Source: Providencia sp. | Lineage (GTDB): Bacteria; Pseudomonadota; Gammaproteobacteria; Enterobacterales; Enterobacteriaceae | DNA: 64,000 nucleotides | Direction: 5' to 3' | NCBI RefSeq assembly: GCF_003533305.1 | Contig: NZ_DOEH01000027.1 | Location: 1-64,000, forward strand | Part shown: piece by piece, positions 40,213 to 50,619 of the stretch | How the letters are laid out: every line of letters starts with the position of its first letter | Numbering within the stretch: the stretch's first letter is position 1 | Program-made: the position numbers and the translations under genes | Notes under the pieces: generated by a model | The model's database searches: none | Told to the model about the DNA's origin: nothing | Seen by the model: the letters and a program-made list of their open reading frames with translations, nothing else

Positions 40213-42900
40213 CTAGATTTCGGCCTCAATTTCAGGCAATTGTTTTAAAGGTAAAACAAAGTGGAAACTGGCACCACCTTTTTCATTATTTTTAGCCCAG
40301 ATCTCACCACCATGTAACTGAATGATAGCACGACAAATTGCAAGACCTAAACCCACGCCAGGAATAGCGGATTCTTTTTGTGCACGCGAAAATTTATCAA
40401 AAATAGTTTGCTCTTGCCCATCAGGGATAGCATTACTGGCATCCCAAATTTCAATATGTACTTTTTGTGGCTCTGTATAGGCACGAATTCCTATCGGTGT
40501 TTCTTCATCACTATATTTGGTCGCATTTTCCAATAAATTGATGAGTACACGTTCAATCAAGTTTGCATCACAATACAGCAGTAAATCCACTGGAATATCA
40601 ATATCTAGAGGATGACTATGTAAAGTATAATCTAAAGTTCTCACTGCGCTACTGGTAATTTCTTGTAGTGACTGCCATTCAAGATTTGGTTGAATACTGC
40701 CAGATTGTAAGCGTGCCATATCAAGTAAGTTATTTACCAAGCGGGAAGTACTGAGCACTTGTTGACGCATTTTATCGACTTGGCTTGTATAGGGTGAATT
40801 TTCGGCAGACAAATTGAGCATGAGAATCTCTGTTTGACCAAATAAGACAGTCAATGGAGTTTTTAAATCATGAGAAAGCGCCGCGAGAAGTGAGTTTCTC
40901 AATTGTTCTCGTTCAATATCTAATTTTGCGGCTTCCGCTTGCTTGGTCAGTTGTAAGCGCGATAGGGCACTTGCAATTAATCCGGTAAAAGTTTGTAGCA
41001 TGCGTTGTTGTTCGGGAATGAGTAATTGACGTATATTTGTCGGCTCAATAGCAAGAACAGCAAGTGTTTGATCTGCGGAGGTAATGGGTTGTAATTGATA
41101 AGGTACGCTCGGCAATGTATCTGTACCTGCACCTGCGGGCTGACGTTTATCGAAGCTCCATTTAGCAATGGCTTTATCAATTTGCATTGGGCTATGCCCT
41201 TTGCATTGCAAAGGAAATAACTGGTTATTTTCATCGGGTAATAATAAGCAGGTTTTTGCTTGAAATGCATTATTGATGAAATGATAACCTGTTTCGCCAA
41301 TATCTTCTGTGCTGAGTGCTTGACCCAATTCCTTAGTCATTTCATACAGATGGCGAGTTCGCTGTTCTCGATAGCGTGCAATCCGCGCTTGATACCGCAT
41401 ACCCGCAGTGAGATTTCCGACGACGACGCCGACAATTAGCATCACGGAGAAGGTCACTAAATATTGCATATCCATGATAGCTAATGAAAAATGTGGCTGA
41501 ACAAAGAATAAATCAAAGCTTATCACATTAATTAAAGCGGCAAAAATAGAGGGGCGACGTCCATAAAATAAGGCAATTAATACTACGCCAAGTAAATAAA
41601 GAGTGACTAAATTGGCTTTATCGAGGGCAAGTAAAAATGTGCGAGAAAAGAGGGTGATAGCGGCGCACATCAGTATCGCCATTAAAAATCCATTGACGTC
41701 AGAGCGCCACTTTTCAGAAAATGGTTTTTTTTCTGGCTCTTTATCCCACTCACTTTTTTCTTCAAGTGCGACGATAACAAGGTCAAGATCGGGTCCTAAT
41801 TTGCCTAAGCGATCGGCAAAACCTTCACGAAGATTGAATCTTACCCATTTGCGATGTTTGATCCGACGTCCGATTAAAATTTTGCCTAAATTATGCTCTC
41901 GCGCATAACGTAAGACTGCTTTTTCTTCTGAAGGATCAGATAACGTGGCTGTTTCGGCTCCTAAGTCCTGCGCCAAACGTAATGCTTTTAAAATAGCGCG
42001 GCGCTGATTTTCAGGAAGGCGGTACAACGTTGGCGTTTCAACATAAACCGCATGCCAAATACTGCCTAATTTTGCCGCAAGGCGTGCTGCGGCTCGCACC
42101 AATTTTTCATTGCCCATATTATGACCAATGCATAAAAGTAATCCATCACGGGTATGCCAAACGGGTGCTTGTCCTTTTCCGTCACGAAATTCACGCATTT
42201 GGTCGTCAACACGGTCAGCGGTGCGACGTAAGGCTAATTCACGTAATGCAATAAGATTACCTTTACGGAAAAAGTGCTCGATAGCGCGCTCAGCTTGTCC
42301 TGAAATGTAAACTTTGCCTTCTTTTAAACGTTGGCGTAAATCATCAGGAGGAAGATCGACTAAGACCACTTCATCGGCGGCATCAAAAATATGATCGGGG
42401 ATCGTTTCTCTGACGCGAATACCTGTAATACTGCCAACAATATCATTCAAACTTTCAATGTGTTGGACATTAATCGTTGTGAGTACATCAATACCTGCAT
42501 CAAGTAACTCTTCAACATCTTGCCAACGTTTTGGATGGCGACTGCCTGTCGGATTACTAAAGGCGAGTTCATCCATTAGAATGATGGCTGGATTTCTTGC
42601 AAGAGCTGCATCAATGTCAAAAGCCTGTAAACGACGTCCGCGATGATGAAGTCGGCGAGGCGACAATTGAGCAAGACCATCAAGAAGTGCCGCAGTCTCT
42701 TCCCTTTCATGGGTTTCCACTACGCCAATAAGGACATCTAAGCCTTGTGCTCTTAGACGTTGCGCTTCTTGTAACATGGCATAAGTTTTCCCGACACCTG
42801 CGCAGGCACCGAAAAATATTTTAAGTTTGCCACGTCCGTGCTCGTTTGCCTTAGCCAAAAGCTCATCTGGATTTGGGCGAACAGGCTCTTGATTATTCAT
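40213..42900 (-). CDS. kdpD: sensor histidine kinase KdpD
   Basis: The 895-aa sensor kinase responds to potassium limitation and turgor. In order: an N-terminal KdpD domain with Walker A GACAGVGKT (31-39), a universal stress protein-like domain (about 250-370), four transmembrane segments (about 400-500), a GAF-like region, then the kinase core with phospho-acceptor His in ALSHDLKTPL and ATP-binding motifs GVGLGLAI and GASFHFVLP. It is slightly longer at the front than some relatives but complete. It is followed by kdpE and preceded by kdpC, 7 bp away. Confidence 0.96.
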   Translation of the reverse strand: MNNQEPVRPNPDELLAKANEHGRGKLKIFFGACAGVGKTYAMLQEAQRLRAQGLDVLIGVVETHEREETAALLDGLAQLSPRRLHHRGRRLQAFDIDAALARNPAIILMDELAFSNPTGSRHPKRWQDVEELLDAGIDVLTTINVQHIESLNDIVGSITGIRVRETIPDHIFDAADEVVLVDLPPDDLRQRLKEGKVYISGQAERAIEHFFRKGNLIALRELALRRTADRVDDQMREFRDGKGQAPVWHTRDGLLLCIGHNMGNEKLVRAAARLAAKLGSIWHAVYVETPTLYRLPENQRRAILKALRLAQDLGAETATLSDPSEEKAVLRYAREHNLGKILIGRRIKHRKWVRFNLREGFADRLGKLGPDLDLVIVALEEKSEWDKEPEKKPFSEKWRSDVNGFLMAILMCAAITLFSRTFLLALDKANLVTLYLLGVVLIALFYGRRPSIFAALINVISFDLFFVQPHFSLAIMDMQYLVTFSVMLIVGVVVGNLTAGMRYQARIARYREQRTRHLYEMTKELGQALSTEDIGETGYHFINNAFQAKTCLLLPDENNQLFPLQCKGHSPMQIDKAIAKWSFDKRQPAGAGTDTLPSVPYQLQPITSADQTLAVLAIEPTNIRQLLIPEQQRMLQTFTGLIASALSRLQLTKQAEAAKLDIEREQLRNSLLAALSHDLKTPLTVLFGQTEILMLNLSAENSPYTSQVDKMRQQVLSTSRLVNNLLDMARLQSGSIQPNLEWQSLQEITSSAVRTLDYTLHSHPLDIDIPVDLLLYCDANLIERVLINLLENATKYSDEETPIGIRAYTEPQKVHIEIWDASNAIPDGQEQTIFDKFSRAQKESAIPGVGLGLAICRAIIQLHGGEIWAKNNEKGGASFHFVLPLKQLPEIEAEI

Positions 42901-42907
42901 ATTAACC

Positions 42908-43501
42908 TCAGTGAGTTAGGCTATTTTCTTGTTGTTTATATTCATCAAGGGCGATATTGAGTTCTAACACATTCACCACAGGTTCGCCTAAAAATTTAAA
43001 TAAAGCACTTTGTGTATGTGTGTTTATTAGCGATTTTACCTCTTCTAATGGGATCTGTCTGTTTTTGGCAATTCTTGGCGCTTGATAAAGTGCCGCCGCA
43101 ATGGAAATACTTGGATCGAGACCACTTGCCGATGAGGTTAATAAATCAACTGGGATAGCTTGTCCCCCCTCAGGGTTCTGTTGTCGTAGTAATTCACTAC
43201 GTTGTGACATGATGTTACTCAGTAATGGGTTACTGACCGCCAAGTTACTACCGCCAGAGGCTAAGGTGTTATAAGGCATTTCCGATGTGGCAGAAGGGCG
43301 ACCATGGAAATAGTCAATCCGTTGGTAATTTTGACCAATTAATGCAGAGCCAATAATGTGTTCATCTTGCTTAATGAGCGAGCCGTTGGCTTGCCATGGA
43401 AAGAAGACATTTGCTAGCCCTGTTACCATCAGCGGATAAGCAATTCCCGTTATGAGGGTTAATAATAAAAGCATAATAATTGATGATCTAATCATGTTCA
43501 T
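42908..43501 (-). CDS. kdpC: potassium-transporting ATPase subunit KdpC
   Basis: KdpC is the single-span periplasmic subunit that assists potassium binding and ATPase activity of KdpFABC. It has an N-terminal membrane helix followed by the family core: FFPWQANGSLI, GSALIGQN, YFHGRPSAT, EMPYN, ASGGSNLAVSNP. The frame continues upstream into kdpB to 43588, but ATG 43501 has a well-spaced AAGGAA and aligns with the E. coli start. It begins 10 bp after kdpB ends. Confidence 0.94.
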   Translation of the reverse strand: MNMIRSSIIMLLLLTLITGIAYPLMVTGLANVFFPWQANGSLIKQDEHIIGSALIGQNYQRIDYFHGRPSATSEMPYNTLASGGSNLAVSNPLLSNIMSQRSELLRQQNPEGGQAIPVDLLTSSASGLDPSISIAAALYQAPRIAKNRQIPLEEVKSLINTHTQSALFKFLGEPVVNVLELNIALDEYKQQENSLTH

Positions 43502-43511
43502 AATGGGTTCC

Positions 43512-45575
43512 TTATATTCCAAATAGGCTAATAAACATATCAATGAGCTTGATACCAATGAATGGAACGATAAGTCCGCCAATACCATAGAGACTTAAGT
43601 TGCGTTGCAACAGTGATTGAGAACTCATCGGGCGGTAATTAACGCCTTTCAATGCCAAGGGAATTAAAAATATAATGATCAAAGCATTAAAAATAACGGC
43701 CGATAGCAGGGCGGAAGCCGGTGAATGTAAGTGCATAATATTTAAAGCATTGAGCTGCGGCCAAGTCACAGCAAATGCCGCAGGGATGATGGCAAAATAT
43801 TTAGCAATATCATTGGCAATACTGAAGGTGGTGAGTGAGCCACGCGTCATTAACATTTGTTTACCGATATGCACGACTTCAATTAATTTTGTTGGGTTTG
43901 AATCCAAATCCACCATGTTTCCGGCTTCTTTTGCTGCTTGAGTGCCCGAGTTCATCGCGACCGCAACATCCGCTTGTGCAAGTGCTGGCGCATCATTCGT
44001 ACCATCCCCTGTCATTGCAACTAAACGTCCTTCGGATTGATATTGGCGAATTAACGCCAGTTTGGCTTCTGGAGTGGCCTCCGCGAGGAAATCATCAACA
44101 CCGGCTTCGGCAGCAATAGCTGCTGCGGTTAGATGGTTATCACCGGTGATCATGACGGTTTTAATGCCCATACTGCGCATTTGAGCAAAACGTTCTTTCA
44201 TGCCACCTTTAACGATATCTTTAAGTGCTACCACGCCAAGTACCGTTTGATTATCGACAACGACTAGCGGTGTGCCACCTAAGCGTGCCACTTGTTCGAC
44301 GAGTTTATCGGCTTCAGGGGGAAACTTACTATGGTTAGCTTCTACGTAGCGACGAATGGCATCGGCCGAGCCTTTACGGATCATTCTTTCACCAACATTG
44401 ACACCGCTCATACGAGTCATTGCAGAGAAAGGTACAAAGGTTGCATTCATGGCGTGAATGTCTCTTTCACGTAGATTAAACTTTTGTTTGGCAAGGATAA
44501 CGATACTACGGCCTTCTGGAGTTTCATCGGCAAGTGATGATAATTGAGCGGCATCAGCCAGTTGCTGTTCAGTTACACCTGCTAACGGTAAAAATTCAGA
44601 TGCTTGGCGATTACCGAGGGTAATGGTGCCTGTTTTATCAAGTAGCAACACATCCACGTCGCCCGCCGCCTCGACAGCTCGACCGCTGGTGGCGATGACG
44701 TTCGCCGCTAACATGCGACTCATACCTGCAACGCCGATAGATGAAAGCAACCCGCCAATGGTGGTTGGGATCAAGCACACTAATAATCCAATAAGCACTA
44801 ATATCGAGACTGCGCTGCCCGCTCCTGCATTTTCAGCAGCATATAAGGTGAACGGGTAAAGCGTTGCACAAACTAATAAGAAAATGATGGTGAGGGCCGT
44901 TAACAAAATCGTTAACGCGATTTCATTCGGGGTTTTACGACGTTGTGCGCCTTCAACCATTGAGATCATTCGGTCTAAGAAGGTTTCACCCGGATTGACT
45001 GTACATTCAACAATTAACCAATCTGATAATACACGAGTACCGCCAGTGACAGATGAAAAGTCGCCACCTGACTCACGGATCACTGGGGCTGATTCTCCTG
45101 TAATGGCACTTTCATCGACGGAAGCGCCGCCTTCGATAACTTCACCATCACAAGGAACTGTTTCCCCTGCACGAATAAGTACAATATCGCCTTTACGTAG
45201 CAAATCAGAACTAACGATTTCTTGTGCCGCATCTAATGATGGTGTTGCCAGTTTAGTGGCGCTACTTTGTTGTTTCACCCCTTTAAGGCTTTGAGCTTGC
45301 GCTTTACTACGACCTTCAGCTAAGGCTTCGGCAAAGTTTGCAAAAATGACGGTAAACCATAGCCACAAGGTGACCATACCACTAAACCATGCACTGCCTT
45401 CAGCATAGTTAGCTAACATTGCTAGCCATAAAATAGTTGTAATGATACTACCAATATAAACCACAAACATGACAGGGTTACGCCATTGCGCTTGAGGGGT
45501 ACATTTTTTACAGGCATCAATAATAGATTGACGGATCAGTGCGTTATCAAACAATTGTGTTTTTTGATTTTTCAT
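43512..45575 (-). CDS. kdpB: potassium-transporting P-type ATPase subunit KdpB
   Basis: The 687-aa P-type ATPase hydrolyses ATP to drive the Kdp potassium pump. It has the phosphorylated Asp313 in DKTGTIT, TGES (actuator; Ser162 is the residue known in E. coli KdpB for inhibitory phosphorylation), [17 protein letters not shown] in the P domain, and about seven membrane segments. Sequence is close to E. coli throughout. It lies between kdpA (14 bp upstream) and kdpC. Confidence 0.97.
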   Translation of the reverse strand: MKNQKTQLFDNALIRQSIIDACKKCTPQAQWRNPVMFVVYIGSIITTILWLAMLANYAEGSAWFSGMVTLWLWFTVIFANFAEALAEGRSKAQAQSLKGVKQQSSATKLATPSLDAAQEIVSSDLLRKGDIVLIRAGETVPCDGEVIEGGASVDESAITGESAPVIRESGGDFSSVTGGTRVLSDWLIVECTVNPGETFLDRMISMVEGAQRRKTPNEIALTILLTALTIIFLLVCATLYPFTLYAAENAGAGSAVSILVLIGLLVCLIPTTIGGLLSSIGVAGMSRMLAANVIATSGRAVEAAGDVDVLLLDKTGTITLGNRQASEFLPLAGVTEQQLADAAQLSSLADETPEGRSIVILAKQKFNLRERDIHAMNATFVPFSAMTRMSGVNVGERMIRKGSADAIRRYVEANHSKFPPEADKLVEQVARLGGTPLVVVDNQTVLGVVALKDIVKGGMKERFAQMRSMGIKTVMITGDNHLTAAAIAAEAGVDDFLAEATPEAKLALIRQYQSEGRLVAMTGDGTNDAPALAQADVAVAMNSGTQAAKEAGNMVDLDSNPTKLIEVVHIGKQMLMTRGSLTTFSIANDIAKYFAIIPAAFAVTWPQLNALNIMHLHSPASALLSAVIFNALIIIFLIPLALKGVNYRPMSSQSLLQRNLSLYGIGGLIVPFIGIKLIDMFISLFGI

Positions 45576-45588
45576 TTTTTTACCCTCA

Positions 45589-47292
45589 TTACGCCACTAG
45601 CCAAATTTGCAAATGCTCTGCTATTGGGCCAAGCGCAAGTGCTGGAACAAATGTCAGCGCACCAATGAGAAGAACGGTTAGGATTAATAACCCAATAAAT
45701 AAAGGGCCGTGGGTAGGAAGACTGGCAATACTGGCTGCTTGTGGTTTTTTCATCGCCATTGAACCGGCAATAGCAAGGACGGGTAAAATGACACCAAAGC
45801 GCCCAAGGAACATAGCAATGGCAAGTGACACGTTGTAGAACGGGGTATTAGCACTTAAACCCGCAAAAGCACTACCGTTATTATTTGCTGCGGAAGAAAA
45901 TGCATATAAAACCTCACTAAAGCCATGAGCGCCAGGATTTAAAATACCTGCACGGCCGGCTTCGGTCATCAATGCGATTGTTGTACCAAGTAACACAAGT
46001 GTAGGTGTCACAAGTATGGCGATTGCGACCATTTTCATTTCACGCACTTCGATTTTTTTACCGAGGTATTCAGGTGTGCGACCAATCATCAAACCAGCAA
46101 GAAATACGGCCAGTAAAACAAATAGCAACATGCCATACAGACCTGAACCAACACCACCAAAGACTACTTCACCGATTTGCATCAACCACATTGGTACCAT
46201 GCCGCCAAGTGCAGTAAATGAATCATGCATGGCATTGACCGCGCCACATGAAGCGGCTGTGGTGACAACGGCATATAATGCCGAACTGAGTACACCAAAA
46301 CGGCTCTCTTTTCCTTCCATATTGGCACTGCTGTTAGCATGTAGCTCACTGAGGAATGGATTTCCTACATATTCAGCTTGGATAACTACAATCGCGGCAA
46401 TTACAAAGATAATGGTCATTGCCCATAGCAAAGCATGACCTTGTTTGCTATCACCAACCATACGACCAAAAGCGAAACATAATGCAGTTGGTATTAGGAA
46501 AATCGCTAACATTTGGACAAAATTACTGAGTGCTGTCGGGTTTTCAAAAGGGTGAGCGGAATTGGCACCAAAGAAGCCACCACCATTGGTCCCTAGTAAT
46601 TTTATGGCTTCTTGAGAAGCGACAGGACCCATAGGGAGAAGTTGCGCATTGCTGTCTAAATTACTGCTTAATAAATAGGCAGAGAAATTTTGGATAACCC
46701 CTTGGCTAACAAAGAATAGCGCAAAAACAATGGCAAGTGGCAGAAGAAGATATAAAGTGATCCGTGAAATATCTACCCACGCATTCCCGACTGTTTTACT
46801 AGCATGTCTTGAAAAAGCACGAATGAGCGCAAATACGACGGCGATCCCTGTTGCCGCAGATAGGAAGTTTTGAACCGTTAAACCAGCCATTTGACTGAGG
46901 TAACTTAGTGTGTTTTCACCGCTATAAGATTGCCAATTAGTATTTGCGACAAAGCTAATGGCGGTATTAAATGCCAGATCCCAGCTCATCCCCGGTAGCT
47001 TTTGAGGATTTAAGGGCAGGCTACCTTGGAACATCAAAATAGCAAATAACAAGCAAAAACCGAGAACATTAAATAGCAAAATTGCGATGGCATAACGTTG
47101 CCAACTCATTTCTGCCATTTCACGTCCACGCTGTTTAACTCCGCTAAAACGCCACAGTAATGATTCACTTTTATTTACAAAATGTGGCATATCACCATCA
47201 ATAATACAGGCAATAAAATTACCTAATGGTTTAGCGAGCACTAAGAGTATCAGCAAGAAACTAGCGATAAGTAAAAATCCATTAGCCGCCAT
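45589..47292 (-). CDS. kdpA: potassium-transporting ATPase subunit KdpA
   Basis: KdpA is the potassium-selective channel-like subunit of KdpFABC. The protein of about 567 aa has ten or so membrane segments and conserved filter-like loops ([39 protein letters not shown]). Similarity to E. coli begins at [14 protein letters not shown], so I set the start at ATG 47292, one base after the kdpF stop, rather than at the frame start 47322. Confidence 0.96.
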   Translation of the reverse strand: MAANGFLLIASFLLILLVLAKPLGNFIACIIDGDMPHFVNKSESLLWRFSGVKQRGREMAEMSWQRYAIAILLFNVLGFCLLFAILMFQGSLPLNPQKLPGMSWDLAFNTAISFVANTNWQSYSGENTLSYLSQMAGLTVQNFLSAATGIAVVFALIRAFSRHASKTVGNAWVDISRITLYLLLPLAIVFALFFVSQGVIQNFSAYLLSSNLDSNAQLLPMGPVASQEAIKLLGTNGGGFFGANSAHPFENPTALSNFVQMLAIFLIPTALCFAFGRMVGDSKQGHALLWAMTIIFVIAAIVVIQAEYVGNPFLSELHANSSANMEGKESRFGVLSSALYAVVTTAASCGAVNAMHDSFTALGGMVPMWLMQIGEVVFGGVGSGLYGMLLFVLLAVFLAGLMIGRTPEYLGKKIEVREMKMVAIAILVTPTLVLLGTTIALMTEAGRAGILNPGAHGFSEVLYAFSSAANNNGSAFAGLSANTPFYNVSLAIAMFLGRFGVILPVLAIAGSMAMKKPQAASIASLPTHGPLFIGLLILTVLLIGALTFVPALALGPIAEHLQIWLVA

Positions 47293-47293
47293 A

Positions 47294-47383
47294 TTAAAAA
47301 TCCTCCGCGTTAAGCAGGGCATAAATTAGATAAGCGAGTAGTCCAACAACAAGAACAGCCCCAATAGTGGAAAGTAATGACAC
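47294..47383 (-). CDS. kdpF: potassium-transporting ATPase small subunit KdpF
   Basis: A 29-codon gene begins with GTG (47381-47383) behind AGGAGATAA and ends with TAA at 47294-47296, just before kdpA. The product is one hydrophobic helix ending in [11 protein letters not shown]. coli KdpF ends in VYALINAEAF. KdpF stabilises the Kdp complex in the membrane. Its size and GTG start make it easy to miss. Confidence 0.9.
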   Translation of the reverse strand: MSLLSTIGAVLVVGLLAYLIYALLNAEDF

Positions 47384-47793
47384 AATGTTATCTCCTGAGT
47401 ATTTCCATGAGGTTAGGGTAGAGATTTCGTTGTAAAGAAGCTGATAAAAAGAAGGCTAGGGGTGTAAAAAAAGTATAAAAATGGATATATAGAGAATAAG
47501 TGGTGCCTGAATTAAATTGTTTATTTTTTGTTAATTTATTGTTTGTTTTATACATCTATCGGTTAATTTTTGTAATAAAACTACAGAATTTAGTATGAGC
47601 ATTCATTTTTTTTCTATTTAAGTGGTCAGATGAGTAGTTTTATTACACAAATTGCGCTATCATAATTTCAGTTAATTTGTTTTTATGTTATTTGTGCGAT
47701 TTTAGTGGCTCTTTTCAAGACTATCGAGTTTTGTAGAAGTTGAAGAGCAATATTGGGATCGGCAAATAGAGTCGCTACTGAAGGAGGATACCG
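47384..47793. other. divergent promoter region between kdpF and ybfA
   Basis: Contains the KdpE operator near kdpF; the ybfA half is AT-rich without a clear operator. No coding frame. Confidence 0.55.
47459..47481 (-). promoter_or_regulatory. KdpE operator upstream of kdpFABCDE
   Basis: Read on the minus strand, the site is TTTTTATAC, then a run of seven T, then ACACCCC. This is the same 23-bp pattern as the KdpE-binding site of the E. coli kdp promoter. It lies about 75 bp upstream of the kdpF start, so the -35/-10 region should follow at 47400-47450. Confidence 0.8.
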
Positions 47794-48000
47794 ATGTCTA
47801 CATATCGTGAATATTCCCGTAATCAGGTTTTAGCACGCCGTACTGCGGCTGTAACAGCTGGCATTCTAGCGTTCCCGGTTATGGTTTTTCACCCAAAACG
47901 AGCAAAATATTATAGTTACTTACATAAGGTCTGGGCGAAAACCAGTGATAAACCTGTGTGGCTGGAACGTTCAGAGATGGCGATGGAAAATCATCGTTAA
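47794..48000 (+). CDS. ybfA: YbfA family small protein
   Basis: The 68-aa protein matches E. coli YbfA: YREYSRNQVLARRTAAVTAG, then FYSYLHRVW-like YYSYLHKVWAKTSDKPVW. It probably has one membrane segment (about residues 18-32). The function is unknown. Start ATG 47794 follows GAAGGAGG, an excellent ribosome site. As in E. coli it is divergent from the kdp operon, and the 410-bp gap holds both promoters. A strong terminator follows at 48042-48075. Confidence 0.88.
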   Translation: MSTYREYSRNQVLARRTAAVTAGILAFPVMVFHPKRAKYYSYLHKVWAKTSDKPVWLERSEMAMENHR

Positions 48001-48041
48001 TTAAGCGTATAGCGAGTAAGTATATAAGTAACTCATCAGAT

Positions 48042-48075
48042 ATCCCTGCAATTAAATAATTGTGGGGATTTTTTT
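48042..48075 (+). terminator. rho-independent terminator of ybfA
   Basis: ATCCCTGCAATT and AATTGTGGGGAT form a stem (two G-U or mismatched pairs) closed by AAAT, followed by seven T. Confidence 0.8.
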
Positions 48076-48217
48076 ATTGGTTATTGTTTTTTAATAAACA
48101 ATAAATTACTCATGTCAAAATTTCATTTATACTGTTACATTATTTTTTAGTAATTTGATTTTTTAAATTAGTTAGATTTATCTCTAATTAAATGGCTATT
48201 TATTATAAGGAATTTAT

Positions 48218-48613
48218 ATGCAAATGAAATTACTTAAATTTATAAGTTTTTTTTTCAGTATTTTATTAATTAGTTGCGTTAGTGATGAACGAAAAGATAA
48301 TCTTGTTTATGTTTTTGAAAATGAATTTTTTATTTTGAAAAAGGAATGTGTATCCAAAATAAACCTAACAAAATCAGAAGTTGAAGAAAAATTGACCATG
48401 TGGATAACATTGAAAAAAAATAATTTTTGCTCTGATAGATTTAATTTATTGATTAATTCAAATGTTGGTGGGTATATGCAATTATTTTTTAATGAAAAAA
48501 TATTATTAGATTCAACATATATAGCGACGGAATTTGATACTAGTAAATCATACGCATTTTCGATTAAGAGCAAATTAATAGGATTTGAAATATTAAAAGC
48601 TTACAATAAGTAA
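48218..48613 (+). CDS. putative small lipoprotein (131 aa)
   Basis: The N-terminus is a lipoprotein signal with hydrophobic core FISFFFSILL and lipobox LISC (Cys20), followed by Val-Ser, which suits outer-membrane sorting. The mature part of about 110 residues is AT-rich coded, with two cysteines (KKECVSK and NNFCSDRF) that could form a disulfide in the periplasm. Start ATG 48218 follows AAGGAATTTAT; the second Met (codon 3) is an alternative. I do not recognise the family. It is convergent with the next gene. Confidence 0.65.
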   Translation: MQMKLLKFISFFFSILLISCVSDERKDNLVYVFENEFFILKKECVSKINLTKSEVEEKLTMWITLKKNNFCSDRFNLLINSNVGGYMQLFFNEKILLDSTYIATEFDTSKSYAFSIKSKLIGFEILKAYNK

Positions 48614-48626
48614 ATATGAAATAAAT

Positions 48627-48649
48627 CAAGGGCAATAATTTAACCCTTG
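48627..48649. terminator. hairpin between convergent genes
   Basis: CAAGGG and CCCTTG enclose an 11-nt loop, between the stops at 48613 and 48659. The short stem gives only moderate support. Confidence 0.45.
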
Positions 48650-48658
48650 GTGGAATAA

Positions 48659-49363
48659 TTAATTATTAGTTTCAGCGGGGTAATCAATTCTTATCGTTAT
48701 AGGTATAGAGTGAGATTTTACTCTAATACTTGAGTAACCTGCTGAACTAGCTTCGATGAAGTATGAACCAGGGCCTATTGTATTAATAGTCTTTATGCCA
48801 TTAGATACAGGGTACCTGATTTGAACATCAAAAGATGACTCCAAATTAGATGAAATATTAAAATTTACGGTATAAGCATGCGTATTTTGTTGATTGGCTT
48901 GGCTAGCTATAAGGTTATCCCATTTACCTGGTATTGCAATAAGAGCTCTAGATTGAAATGGGCCTGAACTTCCGCAAGGTCCTTGTCTTTCTCTTGCAGC
49001 TCGTGCTTTTTTTAATGAAGTTTCAATAAGTCCTTTTTGCATCTTTTCATAGTGTTGGAATCGTTGTACATAAGCTTTATGGGCAGCATGTTTATCACCG
49101 CTATTAATGGCTTTCATAAGCTCTTGATAGCTTTTGTTTTTTAAATATGGACAATTTTTTTCACCGTAGACGATACAAATATTATTTTTTAGTGCTTCTT
49201 TGAGATGGGAAGGAATGCTATCAGGGATAAAGTCGGAGTTGATGCTGAAATCATTAAGCTCCCATGCTTTATTTCTAGGATCCCAGTGAGTGCTCGGTTC
49301 GAATGGAATTCCATTGTTACAATTAAATGGATCATAATTAATCTTTAAACGGTTATTATGCAT
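48659..49363 (-). CDS. hypothetical protein (234 aa), two-part architecture
   Basis: I do not recognise this protein. It has no signal peptide or membrane segment. The N-terminal part (1-90) is polar with several aromatics and two nearby cysteines (NICIVYGEKNCPY). The middle (90-135) is helical and strongly basic (ETSLKKARAARERQGPCGSS). The C-terminal third (150-234) is beta-rich and ends in repeated Ile/Ser strands, like an immunoglobulin-type or carbohydrate-binding sandwich. Such a middle-helix plus beta-tail layout is seen in some secreted effectors, but this is speculation. It has its own AT-rich upstream region of about 280 bp. Confidence 0.6.
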   Translation of the reverse strand: MHNNRLKINYDPFNCNNGIPFEPSTHWDPRNKAWELNDFSINSDFIPDSIPSHLKEALKNNICIVYGEKNCPYLKNKSYQELMKAINSGDKHAAHKAYVQRFQHYEKMQKGLIETSLKKARAARERQGPCGSSGPFQSRALIAIPGKWDNLIASQANQQNTHAYTVNFNISSNLESSFDVQIRYPVSNGIKTINTIGPGSYFIEASSAGYSSIRVKSHSIPITIRIDYPAETNN

Positions 49364-49640
49364 AGAGAAACACCTTTTATTTAGTGATAGTAACGAGTAC
49401 AGATTAAAATTAGTTTCTCTACGTTATCTTACCTTGTTACTTAGACAATCAATCATTAAATGAAAAAGATTGTCAATTTTAGATGTTTTGAATTGATAAA
49501 CTAAGAAATGAAATAGTTATTATCACAATAATAAATCACACAAAAAAGTTGTGTTCCTATTTATGCTTAGTACTATCAGTAAATTATATTCAAAATGGTG
49601 AGCTCAAGTTATTGAGCCCGTGCACTAAAAGGACAACAAA

Positions 49641-50384
49641 ATGCATAACTTAAGATTAGAAGAAATCATTAATGATGAGTTGAAAGTCAGTGAAATCCAA
49701 GACTATGCGCCTAATGGACTACAAGTTGAAGGGCGTCCACATGTGCAAAAAATAATCACAGGGGTAACTGCTTGCCAAGCATTACTCGATGTTGCTGTCG
49801 AAAAAAAAGCCGATGCGGTGATTGTTCACCATGGCTATTTTTGGAAAAATGAACCCGCCATTATTAAAGGGATGAAAAGACAGCGCTTAAAAACATTATT
49901 AACTAATGATATCAATCTCTATGGTTATCACCTGCCATTAGATGCTCATCATAAATTAGGTAATAATGCCCAATTGGCTCATCTGATGGGAGTTCAAATT
50001 AATGGTCAAATTGATCCATTAATGCCATTTGGCTTTTTTGATAGCCCAATAAAGCCTGAAGAGCTAACTAACCGTTTAGAAACTCGACTTGGTCGTAAAG
50101 TGTTGCATTGCGGTGATAATGCAAAAGAGGAAATTCGTCAAATCGCATGGTGTACGGGAGGCGGGCAAGGGTTCATTTTGCAAGCGGCAGAATTCGGTGT
50201 TGATGCTTTCGTTACTGGAGAAGTTTCTGAGCAAACTATTCACATTGCAAGGGAAATGGGGATCCATTTCTACAGTGCCGGTCATCATGCAACAGAGCGT
50301 TATGGTATTAAAGCGCTGACAAAATGGCTCGTTGATCAGCATGGGTTAGACGCCGAGTTTGTCGATATCGACAATCCTGCCTAA
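49641..50384 (+). CDS. ybgI: Nif3-like dinuclear metal centre protein YbgI
   Basis: The 247-aa protein belongs to the NIF3/GTP cyclohydrolase I type 2-like family. Metal-binding histidines are visible in VIVHHGYFWK, in HLPLDAHHKLGNNAQ and in GHHATERYG near the C-terminus. E. coli YbgI is a toroidal hexamer with a di-metal site; its activity is not settled. The match to E. coli is close throughout. Start ATG 49641 follows AAAGGACAA. The stop codon TAA 50382-50384 coincides with the left end of a palindromic repeat. Confidence 0.92.
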   Translation: MHNLRLEEIINDELKVSEIQDYAPNGLQVEGRPHVQKIITGVTACQALLDVAVEKKADAVIVHHGYFWKNEPAIIKGMKRQRLKTLLTNDINLYGYHLPLDAHHKLGNNAQLAHLMGVQINGQIDPLMPFGFFDSPIKPEELTNRLETRLGRKVLHCGDNAKEEIRQIAWCTGGGQGFILQAAEFGVDAFVTGEVSEQTIHIAREMGIHFYSAGHHATERYGIKALTKWLVDQHGLDAEFVDIDNPA

Positions 50385-50459
50385 TTCTCGTCATATTTCA
50401 CGCTGTGGCGGTGTTGGTTTCATTTGGCCTCTTGGGTCACATACTTGTGTATGTTCCCT
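50382..50459. repeat. palindromic intergenic repeat, partial copy
   Basis: Starts TAATTCTCGTCATATTTCACG and runs to the central ACATACTTGTGTATG, then stops where the next copy starts; the right half is missing. Its first bases supply the ybgI stop codon. Confidence 0.75.
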
Positions 50460-50586
50460 AATTCTCGTCATATTTTACGCTGTGGCGGTGTTGGTTTCAT
50501 TCAGCCACTTGGGTCACATACTTGTGTATGTTCCCCAAGCTGTCTTCATTCACCGCCTAGCCACAACATGAACTATTTAGAGAATC
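50460..50586. repeat. palindromic intergenic repeat, full copy
   Basis: Ends AATTCTC and GAGAATC enclose GCTGTGGCGGTG, the ACATACTTGTGTATG centre, AAGCTGTCTTCATT and TAGCCACAACATG. The first 70 bases nearly duplicate the partial copy before it. Confidence 0.78.
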
Positions 50587-50619
50587 AATTTCCTTTATTT
50601 TTCAATTCATAGAAGATTT

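Noticed and set aside
43502..43588. N-terminal extension of KdpC
   Set aside because: It lies inside kdpB in another frame, and a well-spaced ribosome site serves ATG 43501.
44884..45294. 136-codon plus-strand frame opposite kdpB
   Set aside because: It is fully antisense to the strongly conserved kdpB, so it is a shadow frame.
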